From positions 6,472,718 to 6,536,717 of the forward strand of contig OZ017768.1 of NCBI GenBank assembly GCA_963969345.1: a DNA stretch of 64,000 nt. Reading direction: 5' to 3'. Shown here in pieces: positions 8,758 to 19,919 of this stretch. The notes under the pieces were generated by a model that was given only the letters and a program-made list of their open reading frames with translations, did no database searches and was not told where the DNA came from. The DNA comes from Turbatrix aceti. Lineage: Eukaryota; Nematoda; Chromadorea; Rhabditida; Panagrolaimidae. Made by a program: the position numbers and the translations under genes. The stretch's first letter is position 1, and each line of letters opens with the position of its first letter.

Positions 8758-11527
8758 TCACTCATTAGCCCCCGGCTGTCCCGGCGGTTCAATCTCGTCC
8801 GGAGGCTGCCACATGACGTCATATCCCGGCCAGGCGTTGAAATTCTTCGGCGCGAGAAAAATTCGAATGCCGTTGATGAAGCAGGTCACGATGCCTCGGT
8901 AGGCAGTGCGCGGGACGCCAGCTTTCGTATCAATCATGATGTGTAGCCTGGTGGCGAGCTGCGTGTAGTCAGTCATGTTTTTGTACTCCACACGAACGCT
9001 TTTAGGCGCGTCGGGGCGGTTGGCATCAATGACGTGCTCGACGACTTTGTCCACGGATGGCAGGACGGGCAGCGAGTAGACGTGGTCGAAGAAGGGCATG
9101 TCGTAGTTCTCCTTCAGCAGGTAGGACAGCGAGAGTCCGGTGAAGGTGACCGGGTGGTCGTTCATGATGATCAGCTTGAGGTGCTTGTTGAAAAACAGTC
9201 CCCTGAAAACAGCACAAAGACGTCAAAAAAATTGAACAAAACATTTTTTTTATTTGAATTGAAAACAAAAAAACAATAAAAAAGTACAGGTGACATTTTA
9301 GAATTTTTTTCTGAAATTTTGGCAAAAAAAATCGCAAATGTTGCACCGTAAATTTCTAACAGAATTACGATAACGTAAAATCGCTATTTTGCCATTTTCG
9401 ACAAAATTTGGCACGTTGGAGCTAAAAAAAACTACGATATTTCCAAAAACCCGGGTACAAATTTATCGACGTAACTTTTTATAGAAAATCCAAAAAAAAT
9501 TTTAAATATAGAGCTATCACCTTAAAAATTGCCGAAAATCGCATCTAAAAAAATGTTACAATGACAACATTTGTTTGGGCACTTGGCACTTTTCAAAGCG
9601 GTTCCTCAAATTTTTTATTTTTTTTCGGATTCTCCATAAAAAATTACGTCGACAAATTTGTACCCGGATTTTTGGAAATCTGTAGATTTTAGCTACAACG
9701 TGCCACAAATCATCAAAAAAGCCACTTTAGGCGATCGTAATCTGCCAGATCATGCCTCAAGCAGATGAATTTTACGGTAAAAACTTTTCATAGAAAATAC
9801 TACTTTTTTTTTAATTTCACGAATTTCCAAAAAATCATGTCAGTAAACCCAAAACTCACTTGCTAGCACCTTTGTAGCCGTAAGAGGTCATAGACGTCCT
9901 CGGCACTTCCGGTCTTATGCAGGAACGATTTTTCCTCTGCACAGGTTCCCGGATCCAATCGTCCCAGAAACCAGTCGGCCAGTTTGGTCCAAATTCCTTC
10001 CAGAGCTCTTTGGACAACATCCAGCCGAGACCAGGGAAGAAATCCGACCTGTAGAGCTTCGAAGTGGCAGATGTATCGATCAGGTTCGCCTTGCCGTTGT
10101 CGTTCCACGCCGATACGCAGTAGAGCGTGGGATCCGCGTCCAGGAGCCACCTTGTCGCCGAAAAATACTCAAAGAAGTCAGGAGCTATTTCCAAGTCGTC
10201 TGCAACCATCGAAATTAGTACTTCTTCGATGAATCATCTCAAAAAAAGACCAACCTTCGGTAATTATGACGGATGAAAGTCCCCGGGTGTCGAAGGCGTA
10301 GGAGAGCCCCCGCTTGTAGTGCTGGGCGATCATGTAGTACGTGGTGTACTGCGCGTGACCCTTTGGGATGTTCATCAGCTTGGGATCGAGCACCGGGTGT
10401 TTGATATACGTGACCTGGTCGTCGAAGCTACGGGCAACTTCCGCGACTTCGGGGGCATCGCAGTCCTGGCTGATGATGATCGGGAATTTTTCTGCTGATG
10501 GTCGGTATCTGAAAAATTAAAAAAAAATTAAATAAATTTTATTCGCGGTATAAAAAAATTTAAAAAAAATTGAATAAATTTGATAAAATATTGAATAAAT
10601 CTGATCAACTAAAAATTTTAGGTAAAAGTTGCCAACTATTTTATAAAATTTTTCTGAGGTCATTTTTTAAAATTTTTTTCGGATTTTGAAAAAATTTCAT
10701 TTAAAACAAAAAATTAAAAAAACATTTACAAAAAGGTAAAAAATTCACAGATCTAAAACAAAAACATCTGAAAATCATTCTTTTAATTGAAAAAAGGCCT
10801 TCAATTTTTTTCAACTTTTCCAGCCAGTCGAATTTTATGATTTGGTGCTGATAATATTTTTGGGTACAAAAAAATGGTCAGATGCGGTGCAAAATCCAGT
10901 TTTCTTTTTTTGTTTATAAAAAACCGTCATGCATACATATAAGTGCTCGCTAGCCGGGTATAAACAAAACACACGCAACCGCGAGCACTCAATCCAATCA
11001 CGTGCTTTTTCGCCAGCGATTACGTTTCCCCCAAAAATGCGCTGCATGAGGTCCCAGTCACCCAATCAGACAAAAACGCACCTTATGAGTTTCTCCACGT
11101 GTTCTTTCAGCGCTTGGGGCCGGTTGCAGGCGAAGACGACGACTCCGATGGGCTCGGGCCAGCCTCCGATGCTGCCTCGAGGCAACTGAAACAAACGAAA
11201 ACTGAATTTTTTCCAACGATCCAAAAATAAAAACTCACATTCTGCCGTCTCGCAGAGAGATCATGTATATCGTCGGAAAGTCGTTGAATCCGGGATTGCT
11301 CGGCGGCGAGAAGCCTTTCAAGTCTGGCGACTTGTTCCCGCATCTGACGCACGTCATCTTGCTGAAAAAGAGCTCCGAGTTTGCGAATCCCTCAAAAAAA
11401 GAGTAAAGTGCTTGCTTACCCGTCTGTCGTAATCTCTGTCGTCCGACGACGGTTGTAGGAGATAAAGCGTCAGGAAGCAGAAAAATGAGAGGGCAGCGAG
11501 CCAGACGTAAGCTTGATAACGCACCAT
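8758..11527 (-). CDS. MGAT1: Alpha-1,3-mannosyl-glycoprotein 2-beta-N-acetylglucosaminyltransferase (GnT-I)
   Basis: Six minus-strand exons, 11420-11527, 11239-11361, 11082-11185, 10255-10508, 9860-10199 and 8758-9202, join in consistent phases to encode 457 residues (vertebrate enzymes are about 445). Residues 8-25 form the type II Golgi membrane anchor. Residues 37-77 are a heptad-rich stem. The catalytic domain begins near residue 88 with [10 protein letters not shown]. The metal/UDP-GlcNAc motif Glu196-Asp197-Asp198 lies in [14 protein letters not shown] and is split by the 55-bp intron 4. VSAWNDNG (225-232), DFFPGLGW (249-256), WDDW (275-278) and [12 protein letters not shown] near the C-terminus match GnT-I throughout. 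The enzyme adds GlcNAc to Man5GlcNAc2 in the medial Golgi, starting hybrid and complex N-glycans. The frame is intact. No clear AATAAA follows the stop. Intron 5 carries a fold-back element. Confidence 0.95.
9345..9778. mobile_element. Fold-back/MITE-like inverted repeat inside MGAT1 intron 5
   Basis: The ends ACCGTAAA (9345) and TTTACGGT (to 9778) are reverse complements. Long imperfect arms follow: GGCACGTTG...GCTAAAA at about 9410 pairs with the region ending near 9715, including CGGGTACAAATTT and TCGACGTAA on both arms. The arms are roughly 80% complementary by eye over about 80 bp. It contains no gene. No convincing target-site duplication was found, so the superfamily is unknown. Confidence 0.6.
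10509..11081 (-). other. MGAT1 intron 3
   Basis: 573-bp A/T-rich intron with gtgcgt donor and atttttcag acceptor on the minus strand. No further element is seen. Confidence 0.75.
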
Positions 11528-13440
11528 CCTCTTCTGCTGAGACTCGCACTACGCATAGCTTTGCCCCGCGCTCCGATGGAGATGAGGTAAAATCATGCGT
11601 TGTCCGTTGCCCCGCTGGCTGTAGCAGTTGTGTGCAAATGATGATCCGGTGACGAGCACGACAGCTGTAAAAATAAGACCGGCATTCATCGCCGCGAGCA
11701 GCGAATAAAAACGCGGAGTGTGCAAAAATCGCGGTGGGAACCACGAATTTCTCAAAATCGAAGAAATGAATAATTATTCTCGAGAGTTTCAAGTTGTGCC
11801 TTTTTCCGCCGGCACAGACTTTTGTTTCACTGCCATTGATGCAAAGATGCAAGCACCAATGAACTTCGGTCGGAGGATGACTGAGTGGCTACTTAGAATG
11901 CGATGTCAGATGTCTTGACACGCGTTATTACCCCCCTCTGCGCCAGACGAGTTTTTTCTCCGGCGTTTACGACAACTCGGAAACTGCCGAGCCTAACGGG
12001 CAAGAAAACGATAGCTACAGCAGCCGGGTAAAGACTGGGGACGCATTGGAACGTCCGAAGTCTTTGCAGATGAATCATACGTCAGCTTAGATCAAGGAGG
12101 CGCTTCAAAGATGTTTGTAAATAAAAAGTCAGCAACGTCGCCGGAAGCTAACATTTAACGACAGGAAGGAAACAGCTCGTAGAACAAGTGGGAAAGCATT
12201 GCGATTAACAATTTTTTAAAACAATTTTTATTTTATTTTGAAAAAAAAGTCGCACTCGGGAGAGTTTCTGCAGGGTGGAAAGTGTCAAAGCCGGCGAAAT
12301 GAATGAATCTCCGATTAGATTAGCCTCTGGGGACACATACGCTGGTTAATCCGTGGTTGTGGTTATTTGGGGCTTCTGGAGTCATCTGTGATGCCCTACA
12401 TGGCGACGCGACGGTCGTGGTCGTGGTTGCCAGGAGATCTCTGTTCTAAACAAATCCTTATTCGAAGATCGAAAGTTATTCTGAGCCAATGTTTTGGACA
12501 GGCGACATTAAAAAAAATTTTTTTCCGAAAGTTGTCACCTGCTTGTTTTGGCCTGTCACGTGTGACACGTGGCCGATTCCCATTCAGAAAACGAAAGATA
12601 GAAAACGAAAGTAGGATCCTGGTGATTATGCATGATCGACAACTTTGAATGTGATTCGGGGAACGAATACAAAATAAAGTAATTTATTTTTAAAATAATG
12701 AAAGCTGATGAAAAATTTTATTGACCGCAGAAAAATATATTTATGGTGATAATTACAGTTAAAAAATCAAAGTTACACCAAATACATTTGATTTTTCGCA
12801 CACAAAAGTTTTGGTTTTTTTGTATTCTGTGTTTTAATCAAGTGCGCACCCTGTTTTTTGGTCTCCTGTATAATTCACTTTTCTCCGATTCTATTAACTT
12901 TTTTTCGTCAACAACACAGAAGTACAACGATTATGGTCGTGAATGCCGTTGGAAGTGCATAACTCATCGACGACGCAACCTGAAGGCTTACAAAATGCAC
13001 GTTTCTTTTCTCATGCTCATGCTCCCGATGTTTGTGAAAACACAGTGTCATGGTTCTGATGCCAAAAATAACTGCCGAGGGATTTGTTTGATGGAAAATG
13101 AATGGCATATGCGACTGTTTCTGCGTCGTAGTAGTAGTTCACGAACGAAGTACGTACCCATTATCGTTAACGATACTTTTTTGTTTCTTTAATGTTTTAC
13201 CATGCATTTTCTGAGCACCAAAAATCGAGTCTTCCGGCATCGGTTTCCGGTGAACTTTTATCTTTCGTCCCGGATGAAGGAAAAAAGAGTATTCCGAAAC
13301 GAAACCTGTTTTCCAAGACTTGTGTAAATTTGGACACTCTCTCCCTCACCGGCTGCAACGGGGGCATGTTTGAGCTTCTCAGGACTTGTTTATTGTTTAC
13401 GCCGTTTTTGCGACCGACGAGGAGTCAGCTTTCGGCAGTC
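11528..13440. other. Region upstream of MGAT1
   Basis: About 1.9 kb without a supported gene. The first few hundred bases should contain the MGAT1 promoter and 5' UTR, but no clear TATA or initiator is seen. Several short open frames on both strands have no protein-like features. Confidence 0.4.
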
Positions 13441-13445
13441 CAAGG

Positions 13446-13795
13446 TGTGGGAAACACTACCTTGGCCTTCGGTAATGCTCCCAGTGACCTTGTACCCCGT
13501 GAGTCTCCGAGAGATAAGAGAGTGTTTATTCGAAGCCTCAAACTTGGGTAATTAAACCTATTGGTAAACCAATAGCGCGTTACGCGACAAATAAATAATC
13601 AACAAATAAATAAAGAATCATGGGGGCAAAATGGGAGACAAATATGAGGACACAACCAAAAAGTAGGACGACCAAGAGGCAAGCAGCGAAGTTTCCTAGA
13701 CTTTCGCTCCGAGAGTCGAAAGCGTGCGCACAGCCGTAACCGATCTTTCGCGGCTGGAGAAACAGAACGCGCGCGTTCTCGCAACTTTTGCGACA
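13446..13795 (-). repeat. 3' LTR of the BEL/Pao element
   Basis: 350 bp, same sequence as 19920-20269. On the element's strand it runs TGTCGC to CCCACA. It contains an AATAAA on that strand (13525-13530), a candidate element poly(A) signal. Confidence 0.93.
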
Positions 13796-14181
13796 CTCGG
13801 CGCCGCGGCCACCGAGCGCCCGAGGGAAACCAAAAAGACGAATGTTGGCCCGAAGGCCCAAAAATCCCCAAATTCGCAAATAAAAACCGAAAGAAGCGCG
13901 GACCGGGTGAGTGAGGGACTTGGGTCTGGTACGGGTTTTGCCAGTTGAGACTTACCGTGCAAGCCAGGCGGGAACAGAGGACCTAGGTGGGGCCTCAACC
14001 TTCAAGCCCTGATTCGACCTTCGTCCGGCCTCGCCGTGAAACACAAACCAAAAAAACCAAAGGGGAGGAGATTTTGAATAAACCCGATATCCCCAAATCC
14101 AAAAAAACGCGTGCCTACTCGCCGTACTTGGTCTGAAGGGGAAGGGAAGGGGGGACAAAAGGGGAAGAATCATAGACCCAC
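13796..14181 (-). other. BEL/Pao 3' untranslated segment
   Basis: 386 bp between the polyprotein stop and the 3' LTR. No extra frame (for example env-like) is present. The bases directly before the LTR are G/C-rich rather than a classic purine run, so the polypurine tract is not identified. Confidence 0.6.
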
Positions 14182-17100
14182 TTACACCTGCTGCCTGCTC
14201 TCAAGGGCATAGAGGTGGTTGAGTGGTCGCGTAAGCTGTCCCGTCGACGTCTTGACAACTGCAGCTCGGTTGACGCCGTCCTGGGATGCGATCAGCTGCT
14301 GGATGAGGCCGAGCCTCCAGAGGTGACGAGGACCGTCGTCGCGGATGACTACCGTCTCGCCGACAAGTGGTTCGTACTTATTGCGGATTCGGCCGGAGCG
14401 GTGGATCCACTGGGTGCGTTCCCGGAGATGGTTCAGGTATGCCGTCATGAAGAGCTCGGCTGCCTGCGAGGAGTCTTCCTGCTGCTTTCTCCACAGCTGG
14501 GACAGCACTTCGGGGCCCGGCGCCGCGACGGGAGGTTGAGAGGCCTGCATGCCCGGCAGAATGCGGTCCGTCGCAGGAAAGAAATCACAAGGTCTCAGCG
14601 TGACCGTTGTGTCGTCGTCGAGAGGTACGAGTGGTCGGCAATTGACAGCTGCTTCGATCGTGCCCAGATGATGGTCGATCTCACTCAGATATGGGAGCTT
14701 TCTGCCAAAAGTCCGATGCATGCAATTCTTGACGATTCCGATGAGCCGTTCGTAGACTGCGCCTTGCCACGGAGCTCGCTCAATGGTGTGGCTCCACCTG
14801 ACGCCGTGGAAGGCCGGATCCTGGGTGACGAATTCGGCGACCTTGCGGAAAGACAGTGCGTTGTCGCTGAGGACCGTCGATGGGAATCCGAATCTGGTTG
14901 AGTGACGGTAGAGAGTCTCGAGTACGTCGGGAGCACTCATCGTCGGCGTTCTCTGCAGTTGGATCGCCCGGGTGGTCAAACAGGTGATGATGAGAACAAC
15001 CGTCGACGTCTTGAGGCCGTCCTTGTCAATGACGCGAAGTGGACCGAAGAAGTCGACGCCGATGTGCGCGTACGGCCTGGTCAGTTCGGTGCGCTTGGAC
15101 GGTAGTGGCGGAAACAGCGGCATCTCGTACGGCCCGGCATGCTGCTGGCGGCACCTGGTGCAGGTTTTCAAGATGCTGCGTACCGTGGCCCTGCCTCGTA
15201 GAATCCAGAAGTGCTCTCGGATGGCTGTGAGCGTCGTAGCCGTTCCGCAGTGGGCTAGCTGCTCGTGCACTTGACGTACGTAGAGGGTCGTCAGATGCGA
15301 GTGACGCGGGAGAACAGGGAGTCTTGGACCGTGCCGGATGCGGTCGTTGAAGTGGACGACACCGTCTGGTCCTTTGATGAGGGCATTGTCGCTGGTCGGG
15401 ATGACGTCGTAGCGCTGTTGCTCCTGCCGAATGAGGAAGCGCTCTGCCTCGTGCCAAGCCTCGCCGTCCCCCAACACTGGGAATTTTAATTGGATTGTCC
15501 CCATTCTCGTGACCCATCGGCGACTGTTTTGGATTACCATTCTTGTAACCCGAATCAGCCGGCGATAATTACTAAAATTTTCGACCGAAATAAAGGGCTG
15601 CGCCTGATTTTGCTGCTGCGCGATTGTACAAGCCAGCGTCATTGCGTGCACGATTTTGGGCGGCGCGACGTTGGAAAAAATTTTGGGACACTCGCCCGAA
15701 CGCAACCATGGGGGTCCGTGCCACCACAGTTCGAGCTTACCCAAACTACGCATGCTGGTACCACGTGTCGGAAGATCCGCCGGATTGTCTTCCGAAGCAA
15801 CGTGACCGAACGAAAACGCGATCGGCATCGCCAGCAACTTTTTGACACGGTTTAGAACAAAAAGATCGTGCGATGGTTTCTTAACCCAATCCAGTGCGAT
15901 GGTGCTATCAGACCACAGACAGATTTCGCGAAATTTGGGCCCAGTTTGCTCAATCTCAAGAGCCAACTCCGCCGCCATAACAAGCGCCTGCAGCTCCGCT
16001 TTTGGAATGGTCGTAGACCGCGCTTTGAATACGCTTTTGGACATGATAAGAGCCGGCGGCTCACCGGTGTCAGGTTTGAAGTACGCGGCCGCGGCAACAA
16101 ATTCACCAGACGCGTCCGCAAAAACGTGTAACTCGCCGCCCCCCTTAGAAATAGCGTAACGTGGAACCGTGACTTCGCCATTGACCAGTTGCACGACGTC
16201 TTCCCACGCCTTTGCCAACTCACTACCGAGCGGCACGCTACGCTCGTGACTGAAGATGCCATGCTGGCGCGCAAAACTTTTGAGCAACGCCGTGACTGGA
16301 GTAACGAAACCGATAGGATCAAAAACCGATAAAATTGCGCTGTGCACCTCCTTGGTGTTTTTGCACCGCTTAGCGTCGATAGCGATGTTTGTGCGAAAAA
16401 CATCCGTCTTCGCGTCGTAACCTATGCCGAGAATCTTCAAACGCGCTTCGTCAGCCGTTTCCTTGATTCCTTCGAGCAAACTACCTTTGTTGCTAAAGAA
16501 TTCACGAAGATGGAACTTGCCGTCCTCGAAATGCAACTGCACTCTACGCCGCCTTTGGTCGAGTAACTCAGGGTCATCGTCCAGAATGAACACGTTGTCT
16601 ACGTACGTGGTGACCATGACGATCTCGTCCGGATGGCCTCTCATATGGACGTGCAGCGTGATTCCTAGGAGCGCCGGACTACAATTCATGCCAAAAATGA
16701 GTTGTTTGAAACGATAAGCCTGAATATTCCGCCGGGTTGGTGGAAGATTTGGATCGCGCACCCACAAAAACCGTAAAGCGTCCCTGTCTTTTGGACTCAC
16801 CGAGATCTGGTGAAACGCTTTTTCAATATCGCATGCCACGAAAAATTTGGCTCCCCGAATTTTGAGCAAAATACTGCGCAGCTTTGGCAATAAGTCCGGG
16901 CCTTGGTGAATCATGTCGTTGAGACAGTTTCCTTCTGGAGTCTTGGCCGCGCAGTTGAAGACGATCCTGACCTTTGTTGTGCTGCTGGACGCCTTTACCA
17001 CCGGATGATGCGGTAGGTAGTGCGTGATTTCGCCGCCTGAGTGCGGAGGTACCTTCTCAATGATGTCTGCGGCTTCTTGATTCTGGAAGATCTCGTGGTA

Positions 17101-19398
17101 CTGCTGAAGAATGCCCGGGGACTTCTGCATTCGCCCGTGAGACGATCTGAGTTGTCCCGCTGCAGATCCGAAGTTTGGGTGAATCCTCGGATGCTCGCTC
17201 TTCCATGGAATCTTGACTTCGTACCGGCCGTCAGGAAGTCGAATGGGTTCCTCGAGTTTGACTGGTTGCGCGTCATTGCTCTTGTTGCCGAGATACGCTT
17301 GCTCCAGGATGTCGAGCTCGTTGACCGTACCAGTTGGACGAATGAGACAGAACATGTTGGTCTGAGTCGGGTCGAAGAAATTCGGATGTTCTGGGAGCGT
17401 GAACGTGCCGACCGACGTGTGCTGCGTCAATAACCCGTTCGCGTCCTTCTCGACTACGCCTTTCATGAGCTTGACCGTGTAGTGGACACTGAGAAGCACG
17501 TCGACTTCGACTGCCTTCTTGTAGTGCGCGCTCTCCTTCTGAGTGACGATTACTGGACTCCCGGTCACTTCCTTGATCGACAACCCTTGGATGTCGATTT
17601 CGCCGTCGTCGGTGACAACCTTGAAATTTGCCTTCGACGAGTGGAACGAGACTGTTCCGCCTGCCAGTCCGGTGACGACGACTGACTGCGGTTCCTCCGA
17701 CTTGATATTGAGCTTGCGTAGGGCTGCCTTGGAGACGTACGTCATGCTTGATGCGGTATCTAGCATTGCTGTCAGCCGGACAACCTTGCCATTCGCACCG
17801 TTCTTGCACCTGATTGTGCCCACGAGGAAACAGTTGGGTTCGCTGCCGGTGGCGCTCTTCACGATGTGGGTCTGCTGCCGGTTGGCATTGCACATTGCTT
17901 CGTGATGCGGTCGCTGGCACTTCTTGCACAGGTAGTTGCAATAGGCCGCCACGTGGTTCTTCTTCAGACACCGGTAACAGAGTCTTTGCTGTTCCATGAC
18001 CTGGCGACGGTTCGCATGGCTAACCACGACTGTGCACTGATCTGGCGGATGCCCTTGCTCGCCGCAGAATGAGCACCTGACGGCTTGATTGTCGCCTTCT
18101 TGATTCTGGATCGGGACTGACGTGACCGGCTTCTTGTAGGCTTGGTTATGGGTAAACCCTCGACTGGTACTGGAACTTGGGGGTCTCGACACCTTCGTTT
18201 CCTTCTCTGTCTCTTCTGACTCGGCTAAACCTCTGGCCATGACCAGAACCTTTTCGATGGCCGCCTCGATTGAGTATTGAGCGCCGCCGTGGTTCACGTG
18301 CCGTTCGTACGCCAGTTTGTCGACGATGATCTTGGGCCACTTCGTCTTAACGAGCGCCATCAAGTCGTGCGAATCCTGGTAGGACTTGTCGGCGCGGATG
18401 ATCATCGAGACTAAGCTGTTGATACGATACGTAGTCTCTTCGATGGACTCTGCCTTGTCCGTTGCCTGCGGAATTGCCTTGAGTTTCCGCTTCATGCCCT
18501 CGACTAGAAGCTCTGGACGTCCGAATGCCTCTTGCAGCTTCTTCCAGGCTTCCTCGAAGACTTCGCCAATGGTGTCGTATTGGTCGAGGTAGAGAGCCGC
18601 TTTGCCTTTGACCGCTTTCTTCAACGCAGACATGCGCTCAAGATCGGTCCTTGTCTTGTCGTTCGCGTAGCCTTCCTTGAACGCTGAGTAGAACGACAGC
18701 CACTTCTCCGGGGTCCCGTCGAAGTCTGGAACGTGCACTCTCGCTTCTCGCTTGGCGATGACGATCTGGGGTCCCTGGTCTCGATGGGATCGTTGCGAAC
18801 TGCGTGAGCTCTCCGGCGATGACGGAAGAACGTTGTCGAACTGCTCCCGGGCCTTCTTGTCGATGTCGATCAGCGAATCGACCGGAGTTGATGTCCGAAC
18901 CTGCTGCCTGACTTGCTGAGGCTGGATCGAAAGGTTGCCGAGGCCTACGGGTACCTCCGCCGTAAAATAGTTCGTTGGAGGGACACCGGTGGCCATTTGC
19001 GTTTGATAGCTGATTCCCGTGGCCATGACAGTATTCTGGCCCATGGCGGGTGCTGGCACGAACTGGTTCTGCCCGATTGCTGGGGGAATGTTCTGCGCCA
19101 TCGTTGCGTCGATAACACCCATGGCGTCGCCATAGAAAACGTCAAATCCTTGGGCTGCTCGGAGAAACGGCTCCTCGTCGACCACGTTCCCCGGATTTTT
19201 CTCAATCTTCCCTACCAATTCGTCAAGCGCCTCCTGAAGCTCCGTGATCCTATGCCTTATGCGCTGCGCGCGATAGTAGAGCTGCGACGGCGATAGTGGG
19301 TTATCGCCGTTTGCGTGCGCGCCAAGTTCCTGAAAGGTGCGCTCGACTTCCGCGATGCGGGCTAGCAACCGCGCGATGCGGTCAGCCCTGTTTACCAT
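14182..19398 (-). CDS. BEL/Pao Gag-Pol polyprotein
   Basis: 1738 uninterrupted codons. In order: a coiled-coil N-terminus (about 1-70); a DUF1759-type Gag region starting DFDGTPEKW (about 223); three Cys/His zinc knuckles (about 440-505, first CSFCGEQGH); a retropepsin-like aspartic protease with LDTASS (about 542); reverse transcriptase with CDIEKAFHQI (about 853) and the active-site box YVDN (about 932); Pao-type RNase H with FADASGEF (about 1091); integrase with an H2C2 zinc site (about 1377-1418) and D-D-E residues in GVDFFGPL, SDNALSF and WQGAVYER; and a DUF5641-like C-terminus (about 1677 on). The order protease-RT-RNase H-integrase, the DUF1759 and the Pao RNase H identify BEL/Pao. The second Asp of the YxDD box reads Asn (codon AAC). 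The ATG at 19398 opens the frame. Everything is in one frame, so Gag and Pol are not separated by a frameshift. Confidence 0.95.
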   Translation of the reverse strand: MVNRADRIARLLARIAEVERTFQELGAHANGDNPLSPSQLYYRAQRIRHRITELQEALDELVGKIEKNPGNVVDEEPFLRAAQGFDVFYGDAMGVIDATMAQNIPPAIGQNQFVPAPAMGQNTVMATGISYQTQMATGVPPTNYFTAEVPVGLGNLSIQPQQVRQQVRTSTPVDSLIDIDKKAREQFDNVLPSSPESSRSSQRSHRDQGPQIVIAKREARVHVPDFDGTPEKWLSFYSAFKEGYANDKTRTDLERMSALKKAVKGKAALYLDQYDTIGEVFEEAWKKLQEAFGRPELLVEGMKRKLKAIPQATDKAESIEETTYRINSLVSMIIRADKSYQDSHDLMALVKTKWPKIIVDKLAYERHVNHGGAQYSIEAAIEKVLVMARGLAESEETEKETKVSRPPSSSTSRGFTHNQAYKKPVTSVPIQNQEGDNQAVRCSFCGEQGHPPDQCTVVVSHANRRQVMEQQRLCYRCLKKNHVAAYCNYLCKKCQRPHHEAMCNANRQQTHIVKSATGSEPNCFLVGTIRCKNGANGKVVRLTAMLDTASSMTYVSKAALRKLNIKSEEPQSVVVTGLAGGTVSFHSSKANFKVVTDDGEIDIQGLSIKEVTGSPVIVTQKESAHYKKAVEVDVLLSVHYTVKLMKGVVEKDANGLLTQHTSVGTFTLPEHPNFFDPTQTNMFCLIRPTGTVNELDILEQAYLGNKSNDAQPVKLEEPIRLPDGRYEVKIPWKSEHPRIHPNFGSAAGQLRSSHGRMQKSPGILQQYHEIFQNQEAADIIEKVPPHSGGEITHYLPHHPVVKASSSTTKVRIVFNCAAKTPEGNCLNDMIHQGPDLLPKLRSILLKIRGAKFFVACDIEKAFHQISVSPKDRDALRFLWVRDPNLPPTRRNIQAYRFKQLIFGMNCSPALLGITLHVHMRGHPDEIVMVTTYVDNVFILDDDPELLDQRRRRVQLHFEDGKFHLREFFSNKGSLLEGIKETADEARLKILGIGYDAKTDVFRTNIAIDAKRCKNTKEVHSAILSVFDPIGFVTPVTALLKSFARQHGIFSHERSVPLGSELAKAWEDVVQLVNGEVTVPRYAISKGGGELHVFADASGEFVAAAAYFKPDTGEPPALIMSKSVFKARSTTIPKAELQALVMAAELALEIEQTGPKFREICLWSDSTIALDWVKKPSHDLFVLNRVKKLLAMPIAFSFGHVASEDNPADLPTRGTSMRSLGKLELWWHGPPWLRSGECPKIFSNVAPPKIVHAMTLACTIAQQQNQAQPFISVENFSNYRRLIRVTRMVIQNSRRWVTRMGTIQLKFPVLGDGEAWHEAERFLIRQEQQRYDVIPTSDNALIKGPDGVVHFNDRIRHGPRLPVLPRHSHLTTLYVRQVHEQLAHCGTATTLTAIREHFWILRGRATVRSILKTCTRCRQQHAGPYEMPLFPPLPSKRTELTRPYAHIGVDFFGPLRVIDKDGLKTSTVVLIITCLTTRAIQLQRTPTMSAPDVLETLYRHSTRFGFPSTVLSDNALSFRKVAEFVTQDPAFHGVRWSHTIERAPWQGAVYERLIGIVKNCMHRTFGRKLPYLSEIDHHLGTIEAAVNCRPLVPLDDDTTVTLRPCDFFPATDRILPGMQASQPPVAAPGPEVLSQLWRKQQEDSSQAAELFMTAYLNHLRERTQWIHRSGRIRNKYEPLVGETVVIRDDGPRHLWRLGLIQQLIASQDGVNRAAVVKTSTGQLTRPLNHLYALESRQQV

Positions 19399-19919
19399 CG
19401 TGGCTGAAAAAAAACGTAAAAAACTGACCCCGCCTGATGCGCTAGTCCAGAATTCACGTACCGTAATCGCGTCTCACAAGAACACGATGCCTAAAAACTA
19501 AAACCGTAACCCTGCACTATGCGAAGCGCTGTTACCCCAAACTGCGTGTTGATGCCGCCGCTCTCAAGCCTGCGTCTATCTAACTCGCGCCAAATGTACC
19601 CCGTGTCTCGACAGACCACGGTTACCTAAAAAAACCAAAACACCCGCGCTTGCTTCACAAAGCCCACGCTTGCTGGCCTAAAACGACGCACAAAAAAAAA
19701 CGCCCCTTTTTGGCCCCAATTTACCTGTCCGATGGACCACGAGATAAAAACAACCCAATCAAAACCCAGAAAACTCACCGGGACGGGGCCTGGTTGTCGT
19801 CTTGCTCGTCTGCTCGCCTGCTTCCTGGACCGCCGACGGTGTCGCCGCCCTGTTCTGCTCTGCCACGCGTGGGGGGGTGCCCGAGAGTATGGATCACTCG
19901 GCTCGATTGCACCAAAAAG
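19399..19919 (-). other. BEL/Pao 5' leader
   Basis: 521 bp between the 5' LTR and the polyprotein ATG, containing the primer-binding site at its upstream end and presumably packaging signals. No long frame is present. Confidence 0.7.
19897..19914 (-). promoter_or_regulatory. BEL/Pao primer-binding site
   Basis: On the minus strand TGGTGCAATCGAGCCGAG starts 5 bases after the 5' LTR. It begins with TGG, complementary to the CCA end of a tRNA. I could not assign which tRNA. Confidence 0.6.

Noticed and set aside
8216..8761. 181-codon minus-strand frame after the MGAT1 stop
   Set aside because: It runs through the MITE and trinucleotide-repeat sequence, has no domain, and lies downstream of a complete MGAT1 C-terminus.
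14215..14901. 228-codon plus-strand frame opposite the retrotransposon
   Set aside because: It is the antisense shadow of the BEL/Pao polyprotein; the minus frame carries all recognisable domains.
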